Positions 7,437 to 16,026 of a DNA stretch of 40,173 bases are shown here, piece by piece. The notes under the pieces were generated by a model. The model was not told the DNA's origin and did not search any database. It was given only the letters and a program-made list of their open reading frames with translations. Each line of letters opens with the position of its first letter. Within the stretch, counting starts at the first letter, position 1. The translations under genes and the position numbers were made by a program. The DNA comes from Pirellulales bacterium (GTDB taxonomy: Bacteria > Planctomycetota > Planctomycetia > Pirellulales > UBA1268): assembly GCA_017853835.1 (NCBI GenBank), contig JAFMIU010000027.1:1-40173 (forward strand), given 5' to 3'.

Positions 7437-8732
7437 ATGGGAGTCATGTCGCATGAGGCCGGCCGGATCATCGTTCCGGGCGGGATGAGCCGACGGCATT
7501 TCCTCAACCATCTCGCCGGTGCGGCGGCCTTGGCCGCGCCCGCCACGGCCTTCACCAACACGATCCTCGCCAACGCGACCGACATGCGGAAGCGGCACAA
7601 GGCGGCCATCCTCCTCTGGATGGGCGGCGGTCCAAGCACGATGGACATCTGGGATCTGAAGCCTGGTGCCGCCACCGGTGGTCCCTTCAAGCCCATCGCC
7701 ACGAGCGCCGACGGCGTGCAGATCTGCGAACACATGCCGATGATGGCGCAGCAGATGCACCACATGGCCATCGTGCGGTCCATGAGCACCCGCGAAGCCG
7801 ATCACATGCGTGGTCGCTACTACATGCACACCGGCTACGTGCCGAATCCCAACGTCGAGCACCCAAGCTACGGCGCGGTGATCGCGCACGAGCTCGCTGA
7901 TCAGGTGCCGCAGCTCGATATCCCGCCATTCGTCTCCGTTGGTGGCGGGAGCGTCGGGCCAGGCTTCCTTGGAATGACCTGGGCGCCCTTCGTCGTCGAT
8001 TCGAACGGCAATGTCCGCAACCTCGACATGGGGGTCGATCCGGCGAGGATGGCCCAGCGGATGGAGATGCTGGCGACGATCGAAAAGAGGTTCATCAGCG
8101 AGCGACGGGGCGGGTCGGCCGAGGATCACGCCCGCATCCTCGACAAGACCGTGAAACTGATGACGAGCCCGCAAATGGACGCCTTCAAGGTGATGAAAGA
8201 GTCTCAGGAGGTGCGCGATCGGTATGGGAACAGCGGGTTTGGGCGCGGCTGCCTGATGGCACGGCGGCTCGTGGAAGCTGGCGTGCCCTTCGTCGAGGTT
8301 GATCTCGGCGGCTGGGACAACCACGCCAATATTTTCCCGACGCTGCAGAACCAGAAGCTGCCGGAACTCGACAAGGCGATGAGCGGCCTCGTGTCCGACC
8401 TCGCCGACCGGGGCATGCTCGACGACACGGTGGTGATGTGGATGGGAGAGTTCGGCCGAACGCCGAACATCAACGGCGGCGCGGGCCGCGATCACTGGGC
8501 CAGGAGTTGGAGCGTGGTGGTCGGTGGCGGTGGCTTCCGCCGTGGTGTCGTCGTGGGCGAGACCAGTGAGGACGGCAAGGAGGTGGTGTCGGAGGCCTAC
8601 TCCTCGCAGGACCTCATGGCGAGCGTGCTCAGGTCGCTCGGCATCTCCCTCGAAACGACCTTCACCGCCAAGAACGGCCGGCCGATGAAGATTGCCAACT
8701 CGGGCAAGGTCATCAAGGAACTCTTCGCCTGA
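7437..8732 (+). CDS. Tat-exported DUF1501 protein
   Basis: DUF1501 proteins belong to the alkaline phosphatase/sulfatase-like fold group; substrate unknown. The 431-residue sequence begins with a twin-arginine signal (SRRHFLNHLAGAAALAAPATAF, arginines 19-20). It contains the family hallmarks LLWMGGGPSTMDIWDLKP, MSTREADHMRGRYYMHTGY, VDLGGWDNHANIF and VVMWMGEFGRTPNINGGAGRDHW. GAGGAG seven bases before the ATG at 7437 fixes the start. The gap from the DUF1549/DUF1553 gene is 120 bases with no clear promoter, so the two are probably one operon and may act on the same extracellular or periplasmic substrate. Confidence 0.9.
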   Translation: MGVMSHEAGRIIVPGGMSRRHFLNHLAGAAALAAPATAFTNTILANATDMRKRHKAAILLWMGGGPSTMDIWDLKPGAATGGPFKPIATSADGVQICEHMPMMAQQMHHMAIVRSMSTREADHMRGRYYMHTGYVPNPNVEHPSYGAVIAHELADQVPQLDIPPFVSVGGGSVGPGFLGMTWAPFVVDSNGNVRNLDMGVDPARMAQRMEMLATIEKRFISERRGGSAEDHARILDKTVKLMTSPQMDAFKVMKESQEVRDRYGNSGFGRGCLMARRLVEAGVPFVEVDLGGWDNHANIFPTLQNQKLPELDKAMSGLVSDLADRGMLDDTVVMWMGEFGRTPNINGGAGRDHWARSWSVVVGGGGFRRGVVVGETSEDGKEVVSEAYSSQDLMASVLRSLGISLETTFTAKNGRPMKIANSGKVIKELFA

Positions 8733-8815
8733 GCGGACGTGATGATGACCGCGAGCCGGAGGGTGACCAATCCCACGGGTCCGCCGGGGCGGGCCGCCGG
8801 GGCGTCGCCCGATCC

Positions 8816-10177
8816 TTGGCACGGCTCGTGGCGCCGGTCCTCATCGAGCAGTTCCTGGCCCTGACCGTCGGGTTCGTCGACAAGTGGCTCGCCGGGAATC
8901 TCTTTTCCAGCGCCGAGCCGCTCGCCGCGGCGGGGCTCGTGGCCTACTGTCTGGCCTTTCTGCCGGTGCTGTTCACGCTGCCGTCGGTGGCGGCCACGGC
9001 CCTGGTGGCCCGGCACATCGGGGCGAACGAGCCGGCCTCGGCCCGGCGGGCGCTCGCCCAATGCTTTGTCGTGGCGATTGTGCCAGCCGTCATGGTGGTG
9101 ATGGTCGCCTCGCGATGGGGCGGCGGCATCATGGGACTGCTCGGGCTTCCTGAGGCGAGCACGAGGCTCGCGACGACGTACCTCGGGATCGTGATTCCCG
9201 CCCTCCCCGCGATGATGGTGATCGCCATCGGGGTGGCCGGCCTTCGAGGCGCCGGCATGATGACGGCCGGCATGGTGTCGATGTCGGTCGTCAACGTGGT
9301 CAACGCCGGGGCGAGCCTCATGCTGGGGTGTGGCTTGGCCGGCCTTCCCAAACTTGGGTGGGAGGGGCTCGCATGGGGTACGTTTCTCGGCTATTGGTGC
9401 GGCGCGGCCTGTGTGGTGGGTTTTTTGATGCGGGGTGGCCTCAGCCTCGCAGGGCGGCCCGGCGACTGGTGGCCCGAAGCCAGCTGGATCCGTCGGATCG
9501 GTCGGGTCGGCCTTCCGGCTGGCGTCGATGCCGCCACCAATGCGGCGTGCCACCTCACCTTCCTGTCGATCGTCAATCGTCTTGGCAACGTCGATGCCGC
9601 CGCCCACGCGGTGGCCGTGACGATCGAATCCCTTGCGTTTCTTCCAGGCAGCGCGTTTCAGGTGGCCGCGGCGACCCTCGCCGGCCAATCGCTCGGAGCC
9701 CATGACGAACGCCGGGCGCGGGCCAGCGTCTGGCTGGCCGCCTCGGCGGCGGTCGCCTTCATGGGGGCGGCCGGGGCCATGCTCTACGGCTTCTCGTCAC
9801 CGCTCGCCACCTGGTTTGCCGGAGGCGGGGACGGCCTGGCCGATGTGGCCTCGCTGGCGGCACGTCTCGTGCAAATCGTCGCGTTTGCCCAGCCGCCCTT
9901 GGCGCTCTTGATGGTGCTGTCGGGAGGCCTCCGTGGGGCCGGAGCGACGCGGCCACCGCTCGTCGTGAATCTGATGGGCCTGGTCGCCATTCGTCTGCCG
10001 CTGGCGGCGTATCTGGCCCAGGCAACCGTCGCCCTTCCGGCCGGCTTCGGGGTCCTGGAGGGCTGCGGTCTCGGCGTGCGTGGTGCGTGGCTCGCCATGG
10101 CTGCCGATCTGACGGCGCGTGGACTTGCCATGGCGGTGATCGTCTCCCGGCCTGGATGGACGCGGGTGCGGGTCTGA
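8816..10177 (+). CDS. MATE-family multidrug/metabolite exporter
   Basis: An integral membrane exporter driven by Na+ or H+, about 453 residues with some twelve hydrophobic segments. MATE features include VAPVLIEQFLALTVGFVDKWLAGNL in helix 1, ATALVARHIGANEPASARRALAQCF in the first half, and the repeated-half counterpart AAAHAVAVTIESLAFLPGSAFQVAAATLAGQSLGAHDERRARA. The only start in frame is TTG at 8816, which begins almost inside helix 1. The frame is open upstream to at least 8729 without ATG, GTG or TTG. A tail from a CTG overlapping the DUF1501 stop, or a small frameshift from the ATG-initiated frame at 8742, are alternatives. Substrate cannot be predicted. Confidence 0.85.
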   Translation: MARLVAPVLIEQFLALTVGFVDKWLAGNLFSSAEPLAAAGLVAYCLAFLPVLFTLPSVAATALVARHIGANEPASARRALAQCFVVAIVPAVMVVMVASRWGGGIMGLLGLPEASTRLATTYLGIVIPALPAMMVIAIGVAGLRGAGMMTAGMVSMSVVNVVNAGASLMLGCGLAGLPKLGWEGLAWGTFLGYWCGAACVVGFLMRGGLSLAGRPGDWWPEASWIRRIGRVGLPAGVDAATNAACHLTFLSIVNRLGNVDAAAHAVAVTIESLAFLPGSAFQVAAATLAGQSLGAHDERRARASVWLAASAAVAFMGAAGAMLYGFSSPLATWFAGGGDGLADVASLAARLVQIVAFAQPPLALLMVLSGGLRGAGATRPPLVVNLMGLVAIRLPLAAYLAQATVALPAGFGVLEGCGLGVRGAWLAMAADLTARGLAMAVIVSRPGWTRVRV

Positions 10178-10216
10178 TGCGGAACGCGCCGGCATGGTCT
10201 TCAGGGCTTCCGACGC

Positions 10217-10222
10217 TACACT
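10217..10222 (+). promoter_or_regulatory. Candidate -10 element (TACACT) for speA
   Basis: TACACT lies 65 bases before the speA ATG, downstream of the MATE stop. No good -35 is visible at normal spacing. Confidence 0.35.
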
Positions 10223-10287
10223 CTCTCGGAGGCGCCCAGCGTTCGCGTTGCGGGTCGTCAGGCGTCTTTTTCCCGTGAGGGTCAGGA

Positions 10288-12210
10288 ATGGCGGTCGACA
10301 TCGACCTCGATCAGTGGAGCACGGCGGATGCCGCCGACCTGTACGAGGTCTCCCGCTGGGGCAACGGCTACTTCTCGGTTGGCCCCAATGGCCATCTCCT
10401 TGTCCATCCCGACAAGGACCCCACGAAGAGCATCGATCTCAAGCAGCTCGTCGATCGCCTGCAAATTCGCGGCATCGACCTGCCGATCCTCCTGCGGTTT
10501 GCCGAGATCCTCGAGCATCGCCTCGGTGAACTTCATCGCGTGTTTGCCAATGCCATCCGTGAGAGCGGCTATCGGGGTGACTACTGCTGCGTCTATCCGG
10601 TCAAGGTCAACCAGCAGCGCCAGGTCGTGGAGGAGGTGCTTCGCTTCGGAAAGCCATACCGCTTCGGGCTCGAGGCTGGGAGCAAGCCCGAACTCCTCGC
10701 GGTGATCGCGCTGGCCGACAACGACACGCCGATCATCTGCAACGGTTTCAAAGACGCCGAGTTCATCGAAACGGCGATGCTCGCCCAGAAGATCGGCCGC
10801 AAGATCATTCCGGTGGTCGAACGGTTTTCGGAACTCAACCTGATTCTCGAGTACGCCGAAAAGCTCGGTGTTCGACCTCGGATCGGCATGCGGGTGAAGC
10901 TTGCCAGCCGCGGCAGCGGACGGTGGCAATCGTCGGGCGGCATGCGGAGCAAGTTTGGCCTGACCGCCAGCGAGATCGTCAAGGGATTCGACCTGCTCGC
11001 ATCCCGGGGCATGCAGGACTGCCTCCAGTTGCTGCACTTCCACCAGGGGAGCCAGGTCACCAACATCCGCCACATCAAGGCGGCGCTCAACGAGGCTTCG
11101 AGGATCTACACGGAGTTGGTGAAGCGAGGCGCAGGCCTCTGTTTTCTCGACGTCGGAGGCGGCCTGGGGGTCGATTACGACGGCTCCCAGACCAACTTCG
11201 AATCGAGCGTCAACTACAGCCTCCAGGAATACGCCAACGACGTCGTGTACCACGTCCAAAACGCCTGTGACGAGGCGGGCGTGCCGCACCCGACGATCAT
11301 CTCGGAGAGCGGACGTGCCGTGGTGGCGTACCACAGCATGCTCATCTTCGGCGTGCTCGGCGTGTCGGAGCAGGGGGGCAACGCCGAGATCGTCGAACCG
11401 TCGGCCGACGCCGAGCAGCCCCTCCACGATCTCTGGGAGGCCTACCAGAACATCAATGTCCGCAACCTGCTGGAGAGCTACCACGATGCGCAGCAGGCTC
11501 TCGACACCGCGATGAACCTGTTCACGAGCGGCTATCTGCCGCTCGGTCAGCGATCAGCCGTCGAGAATCTCTACTGGGCGATCTGCCGTCGCATCAGCAA
11601 GCTCGCCAAGACGCTCGACTACATGCCCGAGGAACTGGAAGGGCTCCAGGCATCCCTTTCCGACACCTACTTCTGCAACTTCTCCCTCTTTCAATCGATT
11701 CCCGACAGCTGGGCCATCAAGCAGCTCTTTCCGGTGATGCCGATCCATCGGCTTCACGAGCGGCCGACCCAGGCGGCCGTGCTGGGGGACGTGACGTGCG
11801 ACTCCGATGGCAAGATCGATCAGTTCATCGATCGCCGTGACGTGAAGCGCACGCTCCCGCTCCACACCTGCCAGAACGAGCCGTACTACCTGGGCGCGTT
11901 TCTGATCGGGGCCTATCAGGAGATTCTGGGCGACCTCCACAACCTCTTCGGTGACACCAATGCCGTGCACGTCAGCACCGATGAGCGAGGCGAGGTGGTG
12001 GTCGACGCCGTCATCAAGGGCGACACGGTGCGCGAGGTGCTTGGCTACGTGGAGTTCGACTCGAACCAGCTCGTCCAGCGGCTGCGTGATTCCATCGAAC
12101 AGGCCGTGCGAGAGGGACGGATCTGCGACAGTCAGGCCGGTCGGTTTCTCCGGTTTTACGAGGAGGGACTGGGCGGCTACACCTATCTCGAAGAGCCGTC
12201 CCAGGGCTGA
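10288..12210 (+). CDS. speA: Biosynthetic arginine decarboxylase
   Basis: Converts arginine to agmatine and CO2, the first step of the agmatine route to putrescine and spermidine; PLP enzyme of alanine-racemase fold. The 640 residues match full-length SpeA. The PLP lysine is K106 in CVYPVKVNQQRQVVEEV. Other motifs are GLEAGSKPELLAVIAL, LLHFHQGSQVTNI, FLDVGGGLGVDYDGS, the ISESGRAVVAYHSMLIF stretch, and the C-terminal CQNEPYYLGAFLIGAYQEILGDLHNLFGDTNAVHV, which includes the expected substrate-binding cysteine. GAGG lies upstream of the ATG at 10288. No agmatinase or agmatine deiminase gene is nearby, so the rest of the pathway must be elsewhere. Confidence 0.96.
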   Translation: MAVDIDLDQWSTADAADLYEVSRWGNGYFSVGPNGHLLVHPDKDPTKSIDLKQLVDRLQIRGIDLPILLRFAEILEHRLGELHRVFANAIRESGYRGDYCCVYPVKVNQQRQVVEEVLRFGKPYRFGLEAGSKPELLAVIALADNDTPIICNGFKDAEFIETAMLAQKIGRKIIPVVERFSELNLILEYAEKLGVRPRIGMRVKLASRGSGRWQSSGGMRSKFGLTASEIVKGFDLLASRGMQDCLQLLHFHQGSQVTNIRHIKAALNEASRIYTELVKRGAGLCFLDVGGGLGVDYDGSQTNFESSVNYSLQEYANDVVYHVQNACDEAGVPHPTIISESGRAVVAYHSMLIFGVLGVSEQGGNAEIVEPSADAEQPLHDLWEAYQNINVRNLLESYHDAQQALDTAMNLFTSGYLPLGQRSAVENLYWAICRRISKLAKTLDYMPEELEGLQASLSDTYFCNFSLFQSIPDSWAIKQLFPVMPIHRLHERPTQAAVLGDVTCDSDGKIDQFIDRRDVKRTLPLHTCQNEPYYLGAFLIGAYQEILGDLHNLFGDTNAVHVSTDERGEVVVDAVIKGDTVREVLGYVEFDSNQLVQRLRDSIEQAVREGRICDSQAGRFLRFYEEGLGGYTYLEEPSQG

Positions 12211-12246
12211 TCACCTCGGTCGACGATCCGCTCGTCACCTGGGTGC

Positions 12247-12252
12247 TATCAT
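12247..12252 (+). promoter_or_regulatory. Candidate -10 element (TATCAT) for nadE
   Basis: TATCAT lies 42 bases before the nadE ATG and just downstream of speA. There is no clear -35 partner. Confidence 0.35.
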
Positions 12253-12294
12253 CGATCAGTGTTGTTCCTTTCCGGGTTGTGCGGCGGCTCTTCC

Positions 12295-14301
12295 ATGCCA
12301 CTCATTCGTGTCGCCGGCGGTTGCCTCAATCAGACGCCGCTCGACTGGGGCGGCAATCGCGACCGCATCATCAAGGCCATCGCCGACGCGCGGCAGGCGG
12401 GGGTGGCGATCCTCTGCCTCCCCGAACTCGCCATCACGGGGTATGGGTGCGAGGATGCGTTTCAGTCGCCGGGTGTGCAGCGGCTCGCCGTGGAGGTGCT
12501 GCTCGAAATCGTGCCGCACACCGAGGGCATCGCCGTGGCGATCGGGCTGCCGATCCGCTTCGAGAGCGGGCTCTACGATGCCGCCGCGCTCGTGGCGAAT
12601 GGCAGGGTCGCCGGCCTGGCCTGCAAGCAGAATCTGGCCGGCGACGGCATCCATTACGAGCCGCGTTGGTTTCGGCCGTGGGTGCGTGGCCGACGAGGGA
12701 CCGTGTCGATCGGTGACCGCGATGTGCCGATCGGCGATGTGCGGTTCGATTGCGGCGGGCTTCGGGTGGGCTTCGAGATCTGCGAAGATGCGTGGGTTGC
12801 CGATCGGCCCGGGGCTTCCCTCACGGCCCGGGGCATCGACCTGATTCTCAATCCTTCGGCGAGCCACTTCGCCTTTGCCAAGGATGAGATTCGTCGGCGG
12901 TTCGTGCTGGAGGGCTCGCGGGCGTTCGCCTCGGGCTACGTCTATGCCAATCTGGTGGGCAACGAGGCGGGGCGGGCGATCTACGACGGCGGTGTGCTCG
13001 TGGCGGCCGCCGGCCGCATGCTCGCCTCGGGGCGGCGATTCTCGTTTGCCGAAAAGTCTCTGACCGTCGCCGACCTCGATCTCGACGCCCTGCGCCTGGC
13101 CCAGTCGCGGCTCGCGATCGAGCCCGTGGCCGACGCGGTGGAGGGGGATGTGGTGACCGTGCCGTTCGTTCTCCCGCCGTCACCAGAGGGGGAGGCGGGA
13201 GGTGACGCCCGTGATGCCTGGGAGCATGGCAGCCACGTGAAGGAAGAAGAGTTTGCCAGGGCCGTGGCGCTGGGGCTCTTTGACTACATGCGAAAGAGCC
13301 GGTCACACGGCTTTGTGGTCTCGGCGAGCGGCGGCGCCGACTCGTCGGCGGTCGCCTGCCTCGTGGCGATCGCCGTACGGCTGGCTGCAGCCGAACTCTC
13401 GCCTCGCTTGGCGGCCCAACGCATGGGGCTCGTGGCTCGTGCCGACGCGACCGACCCGGTTCGCGGACTCGTGGCGGCGGCCCTCACCTGCGTCTACCAG
13501 TCGACCGCCAACTCGGGCACCACGACCCGGTCGGCGGCACGTGGGCTCGCTTTGGCGCTCGGGGGCGTGTTTCACGAGTTTGACGTCGAGTCGATCGTTC
13601 GGGGCTACGAATCGATCGTGGCGGCGGCCGTGGGGCGACCCTTGTCGTGGGAGCGCGACGACGTGGCGCTCCAAAACATACAGGCCCGTGCCCGCTCGCC
13701 GGGAGTGTGGATGCTCGCCAACATCACCGGCGCCCTGCTCGTCTCGACGAGCAACCGCTCGGAAGCCGCCGTCGGCTACGCGACCATGGACGGTGATACC
13801 TCCGGGGGGATCGCGCCCTTGGCCGGCATCGACAAGGATTACCTTCGTCGGTGGCTGCGCTGGCTCGAGCACGTCGGCCCCGAGGGGGTTGGGCCCGTGC
13901 CTGCCCTGGCGGCCGTCACGGTGCAGCCGCCCACCGCGGAACTTCGTCCTCCCTCGGCAGGGCAGACCGACGAGGCCGATCTCATGCCGTACGACGTGCT
14001 CGACGCGGTGGAACGGGCGGCGATTCGCGACAAGCAGGCGCCTCTCGAGGCCTGGCGACGGCTCGTGAGGGAGTTTTCGGCGCATGACCCGCGGCAGCTC
14101 GCGGCGTGGACGGAGCGGTTCTTCATCCTGTGGAGCCGCAACCAGTGGAAGCGGGAGCGGTATGCCCCGTCGTTTCACCTGGATGACGAGAACCTCGACC
14201 CGAAGACCTGGTGCCGGTTTCCCATCCTGTCCGGCGGCTTCGCCCGCGAACTGGAAGCCCTCCGCTCCGTGGTGGCGGGGAATCCGGCCTCCACGCGATG
14301 A
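12295..14301 (+). CDS. nadE: Glutamine-dependent NAD+ synthetase
   Basis: Catalyses the last step of NAD+ synthesis, amidating deamido-NAD+ with ammonia drawn from glutamine. The 668-residue protein has two domains. An N-terminal nitrilase-type glutaminase (about 1-280) carries the triad E44 (LPELAITGYG), K111 (CKQNLAGDG) and C163 (FEICEDAW). A C-terminal synthetase domain carries the ATP-pyrophosphatase loop SGGADSS (345-351), STSNRSEAAVGYATMDGD and the terminal RNQWKRERYAPSFHLDDENLDPKTWCRFP. The ATG at 12295 gives the usual N-terminus (MPLIRVAGGCLNQTPLDW). A TTG at 12259 would add 12 unconserved residues and lies too close to the likely promoter. Confidence 0.96.
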   Translation: MPLIRVAGGCLNQTPLDWGGNRDRIIKAIADARQAGVAILCLPELAITGYGCEDAFQSPGVQRLAVEVLLEIVPHTEGIAVAIGLPIRFESGLYDAAALVANGRVAGLACKQNLAGDGIHYEPRWFRPWVRGRRGTVSIGDRDVPIGDVRFDCGGLRVGFEICEDAWVADRPGASLTARGIDLILNPSASHFAFAKDEIRRRFVLEGSRAFASGYVYANLVGNEAGRAIYDGGVLVAAAGRMLASGRRFSFAEKSLTVADLDLDALRLAQSRLAIEPVADAVEGDVVTVPFVLPPSPEGEAGGDARDAWEHGSHVKEEEFARAVALGLFDYMRKSRSHGFVVSASGGADSSAVACLVAIAVRLAAAELSPRLAAQRMGLVARADATDPVRGLVAAALTCVYQSTANSGTTTRSAARGLALALGGVFHEFDVESIVRGYESIVAAAVGRPLSWERDDVALQNIQARARSPGVWMLANITGALLVSTSNRSEAAVGYATMDGDTSGGIAPLAGIDKDYLRRWLRWLEHVGPEGVGPVPALAAVTVQPPTAELRPPSAGQTDEADLMPYDVLDAVERAAIRDKQAPLEAWRRLVREFSAHDPRQLAAWTERFFILWSRNQWKRERYAPSFHLDDENLDPKTWCRFPILSGGFARELEALRSVVAGNPASTR

Positions 14302-14354
14302 ATCGTCCACGAAATGCGGGGCGAATCGGCCTCGTTCAGTCCGGGGCAGGCTGC

Positions 14355-14360
14355 TAGAGT
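14355..14360 (+). promoter_or_regulatory. Candidate -10 element (TAGAGT)
   Basis: TAGAGT lies 32 bases before the ATG of the TIGR03009-type gene, after the nadE stop. No matching -35 hexamer is clear. Confidence 0.35.
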
Positions 14361-14392
14361 CCGCAGCCTTCCCCGTCCGCGGAGTCACCTCC

Positions 14393-15304
14393 ATGCACCG
14401 TCGCCCGATGTTCGCTCCAGCCGTCGCTGCGGCGTGTCTTGTCGTTTTTGGCGGCACGTCGGCCTCGGCCCAGCAGCCGCCTGCGGCCCAGGCTCCTCAA
14501 CGGGTGGCGACGGCCACGGCACCGCAGGCTCAACTGCCGCCGGCGCTCTCGCCCGAACAGCAGGCGGCCCTCGACCAGCTCCTGGCCGCATGGGAAACCC
14601 GCAACGCAGCCGTGCGATCCTGGTCATGCACCTTTCACAAATGGGAATACAACGCCTGGAGCCCCGCCGATGCCAAGGGCGAACGCCTCGCGTTTGCCGA
14701 GAGCAATGGCGAGCTGAAATACGCCTCGCCCGACAAGGGACTGTTTCGCGTCAAAGACACCAAGCAGTGGAATCCCGAGACGCGTCGCTACGAAACCCGT
14801 GGCGGTGACACCGGTGAGCATTGGGTGTGCAATGGCGAAAGCATCTACGAGTTTCGCCATTCGGAGCGGCAGCTTCGCGAAACCAAGCTGCCGCCCGAAA
14901 TGCGTGGCAAGGCGATCAGCGACGGGCCCTTGCCGTTCGTCTTCGGCGCCAAGGCCGACACGCTCAAGAAGCGCTACTGGATGAAGCTGGTGACACCTCC
15001 CGACGTGCGTGATCAGATCTGGCTCGAGGCCCTGCCACGCTATCAAGTCGACGCTGCCAACTTCTCGAAGGTTGAGCTGATCCTCCAGGCTCGTGACCTC
15101 ATGCCGTTTGCCATTCAGATCTACAAGCCGGGCGGCCAGGACCGCGATGTCTACCAGTTCGACCCCAGGACGAACCTGATCGACAAGGGGCTCGACATGA
15201 TCCGCGACTTCGCCAAGCCGATGACCCCCTTCGGCTACAAATACGTGCTCGAGGATCTCCAGGCGACACCTCCGGCCCCGCCGGCGGGTTCCGCCGTTCG
15301 CTGA
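14393..15304 (+). CDS. Secreted TIGR03009-domain protein
   Basis: Function unknown; I recognise the TIGR03009 family, largely restricted to planctomycetes. The 303-residue product starts with a signal peptide (MHRRPMFAPAVAAACLVVFGGTSASA, likely cut before QQ), followed by a Gln/Pro/Ala-rich linker. The folded region begins near LDQLLAAWETRNAAVRSWSCTFHKWEYNAW and includes GELKYASPDKGLFRVKDT, EHWVCNGESIYEFRHSERQLRETKLPPEMRG and the YQFDPRTNLIDKGLDMIRDFAKPMTPFGYKYVL end. The repeated beta-strand pattern resembles periplasmic lipid-binding (LolA-like) folds, an inference only. The ATG at 14393 was chosen for the signal peptide; the frame is open further upstream inside nadE. Confidence 0.8.
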   Translation: MHRRPMFAPAVAAACLVVFGGTSASAQQPPAAQAPQRVATATAPQAQLPPALSPEQQAALDQLLAAWETRNAAVRSWSCTFHKWEYNAWSPADAKGERLAFAESNGELKYASPDKGLFRVKDTKQWNPETRRYETRGGDTGEHWVCNGESIYEFRHSERQLRETKLPPEMRGKAISDGPLPFVFGAKADTLKKRYWMKLVTPPDVRDQIWLEALPRYQVDAANFSKVELILQARDLMPFAIQIYKPGGQDRDVYQFDPRTNLIDKGLDMIRDFAKPMTPFGYKYVLEDLQATPPAPPAGSAVR

Positions 15305-15329
15305 TCGATCCGGGTGTGATCGGCGGGCG

Positions 15330-15358
15330 TTCGCCGGGATGCGGGGCCGGGCTATACT
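15330..15358 (+). promoter_or_regulatory. Candidate promoter of the Minf_1886-like gene
   Basis: TTCGCC (15330-15335), 17 bases, and TATACT (15353-15358). The -10 is good and the -35 weak. It closely resembles the TTCGCA-17-TAGTAT arrangement before the sigma54-type activator. The ATG follows 26 bases later. Confidence 0.45.
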
Positions 15359-15384
15359 CGGTGCTCCCTCCCAGGAGCGCGCCG

Positions 15385-15861
15385 ATGCCCCGCGTCGATC
15401 CCTCACATCCCCTGTTTCAGCTCCTTCAGCGGGATGATCGTTACTCGCTCGACGCCTACCTGTTCGTGCTCGAAGCCCTGTCGTTTGCTCAGGAGTCGCT
15501 CGGCCTGGGGCAGGAGCCCGCTGCCGACGATATCGAGCCCCTACCGGCGGAAGCGTCCACCCAGGCCCCACGCAAGTCGCGTCGTCGGCGGCGGCAGGCG
15601 GAACGGCATGTGTCGGGGCAGGAGCTCTGCGAATCAGCGAGACTCTACGGTCTTCAGCAGTATGGCTATCTGGCTCCGACCGTGCTGGCATCCTGGGGCA
15701 TCCGCCGCACGGCCGATTTCGGCGAGATTGTTTTCAACATGATCGACATCGGCCAGATGCGCAAGACACGCGCCGACAAGCGCGAGGATTTTCACGACGT
15801 GTTCGAATTCCAGGATGGATTCGCCCGTGATCTTTCATTCGTGGTGCCCGATCCGGTCTGA
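15385..15861 (+). CDS. Minf_1886-like conserved protein (Plancto/Verruco family)
   Basis: A 158-residue protein of unknown function resembling the Minf_1886/TIGR04138 family shared by planctomycetes and verrucomicrobia. The N-terminal half (HPLFQLLQRDDRYSLDAYLFVLEALSFAQESLGLG) and the C-terminal half (ERHVSGQELCESARLYGLQQYGYLAPTVLASWGIRRTADFGEIVFNMIDIGQMRKTRADKREDFHDVFEFQDGF) are the conserved blocks. They are separated by a variable linker with a very basic run (APRKSRRRRRQAERH). No signal peptide or membrane segment is seen, so it is cytoplasmic. The ATG at 15385 was chosen over the longer open frame because the family N-terminus starts here. Confidence 0.8.
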   Translation: MPRVDPSHPLFQLLQRDDRYSLDAYLFVLEALSFAQESLGLGQEPAADDIEPLPAEASTQAPRKSRRRRRQAERHVSGQELCESARLYGLQQYGYLAPTVLASWGIRRTADFGEIVFNMIDIGQMRKTRADKREDFHDVFEFQDGFARDLSFVVPDPV

Positions 15862-15872
15862 CGAGGACTGTC

Positions 15873-15980
15873 ATGCGAAGCGATGCGAGCCGCCGATCGG
15901 CGATGATCGCCTTCGGGTGCGCGGTGGCCATGGAAGCGGTGTGGATGGTGGCGCTGGTCTGGATGGCGGTTCGCGCGTGA
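15873..15980 (+). CDS. 35-residue predicted membrane peptide
   Basis: A short frame, MRSDASRRSAMIAFGCAVAMEAVWMVALVWMAVRA, begins 12 bases after the stop of the Minf_1886-like gene, with GAGGA a few bases upstream of the ATG. It has a basic N-terminus and one hydrophobic helix of about 24 residues, a layout typical of small single-pass membrane proteins. It is not recognised as any family. The location between two co-oriented genes and the plausible ribosome-binding site support it, but with only 35 codons a chance frame cannot be excluded. Confidence 0.45.
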   Translation: MRSDASRRSAMIAFGCAVAMEAVWMVALVWMAVRA

Positions 15981-16026
15981 CTCGCCAGTGGTCGTCTGGA
16001 AATCGGGGCGTGGATCGCCACCAAGC

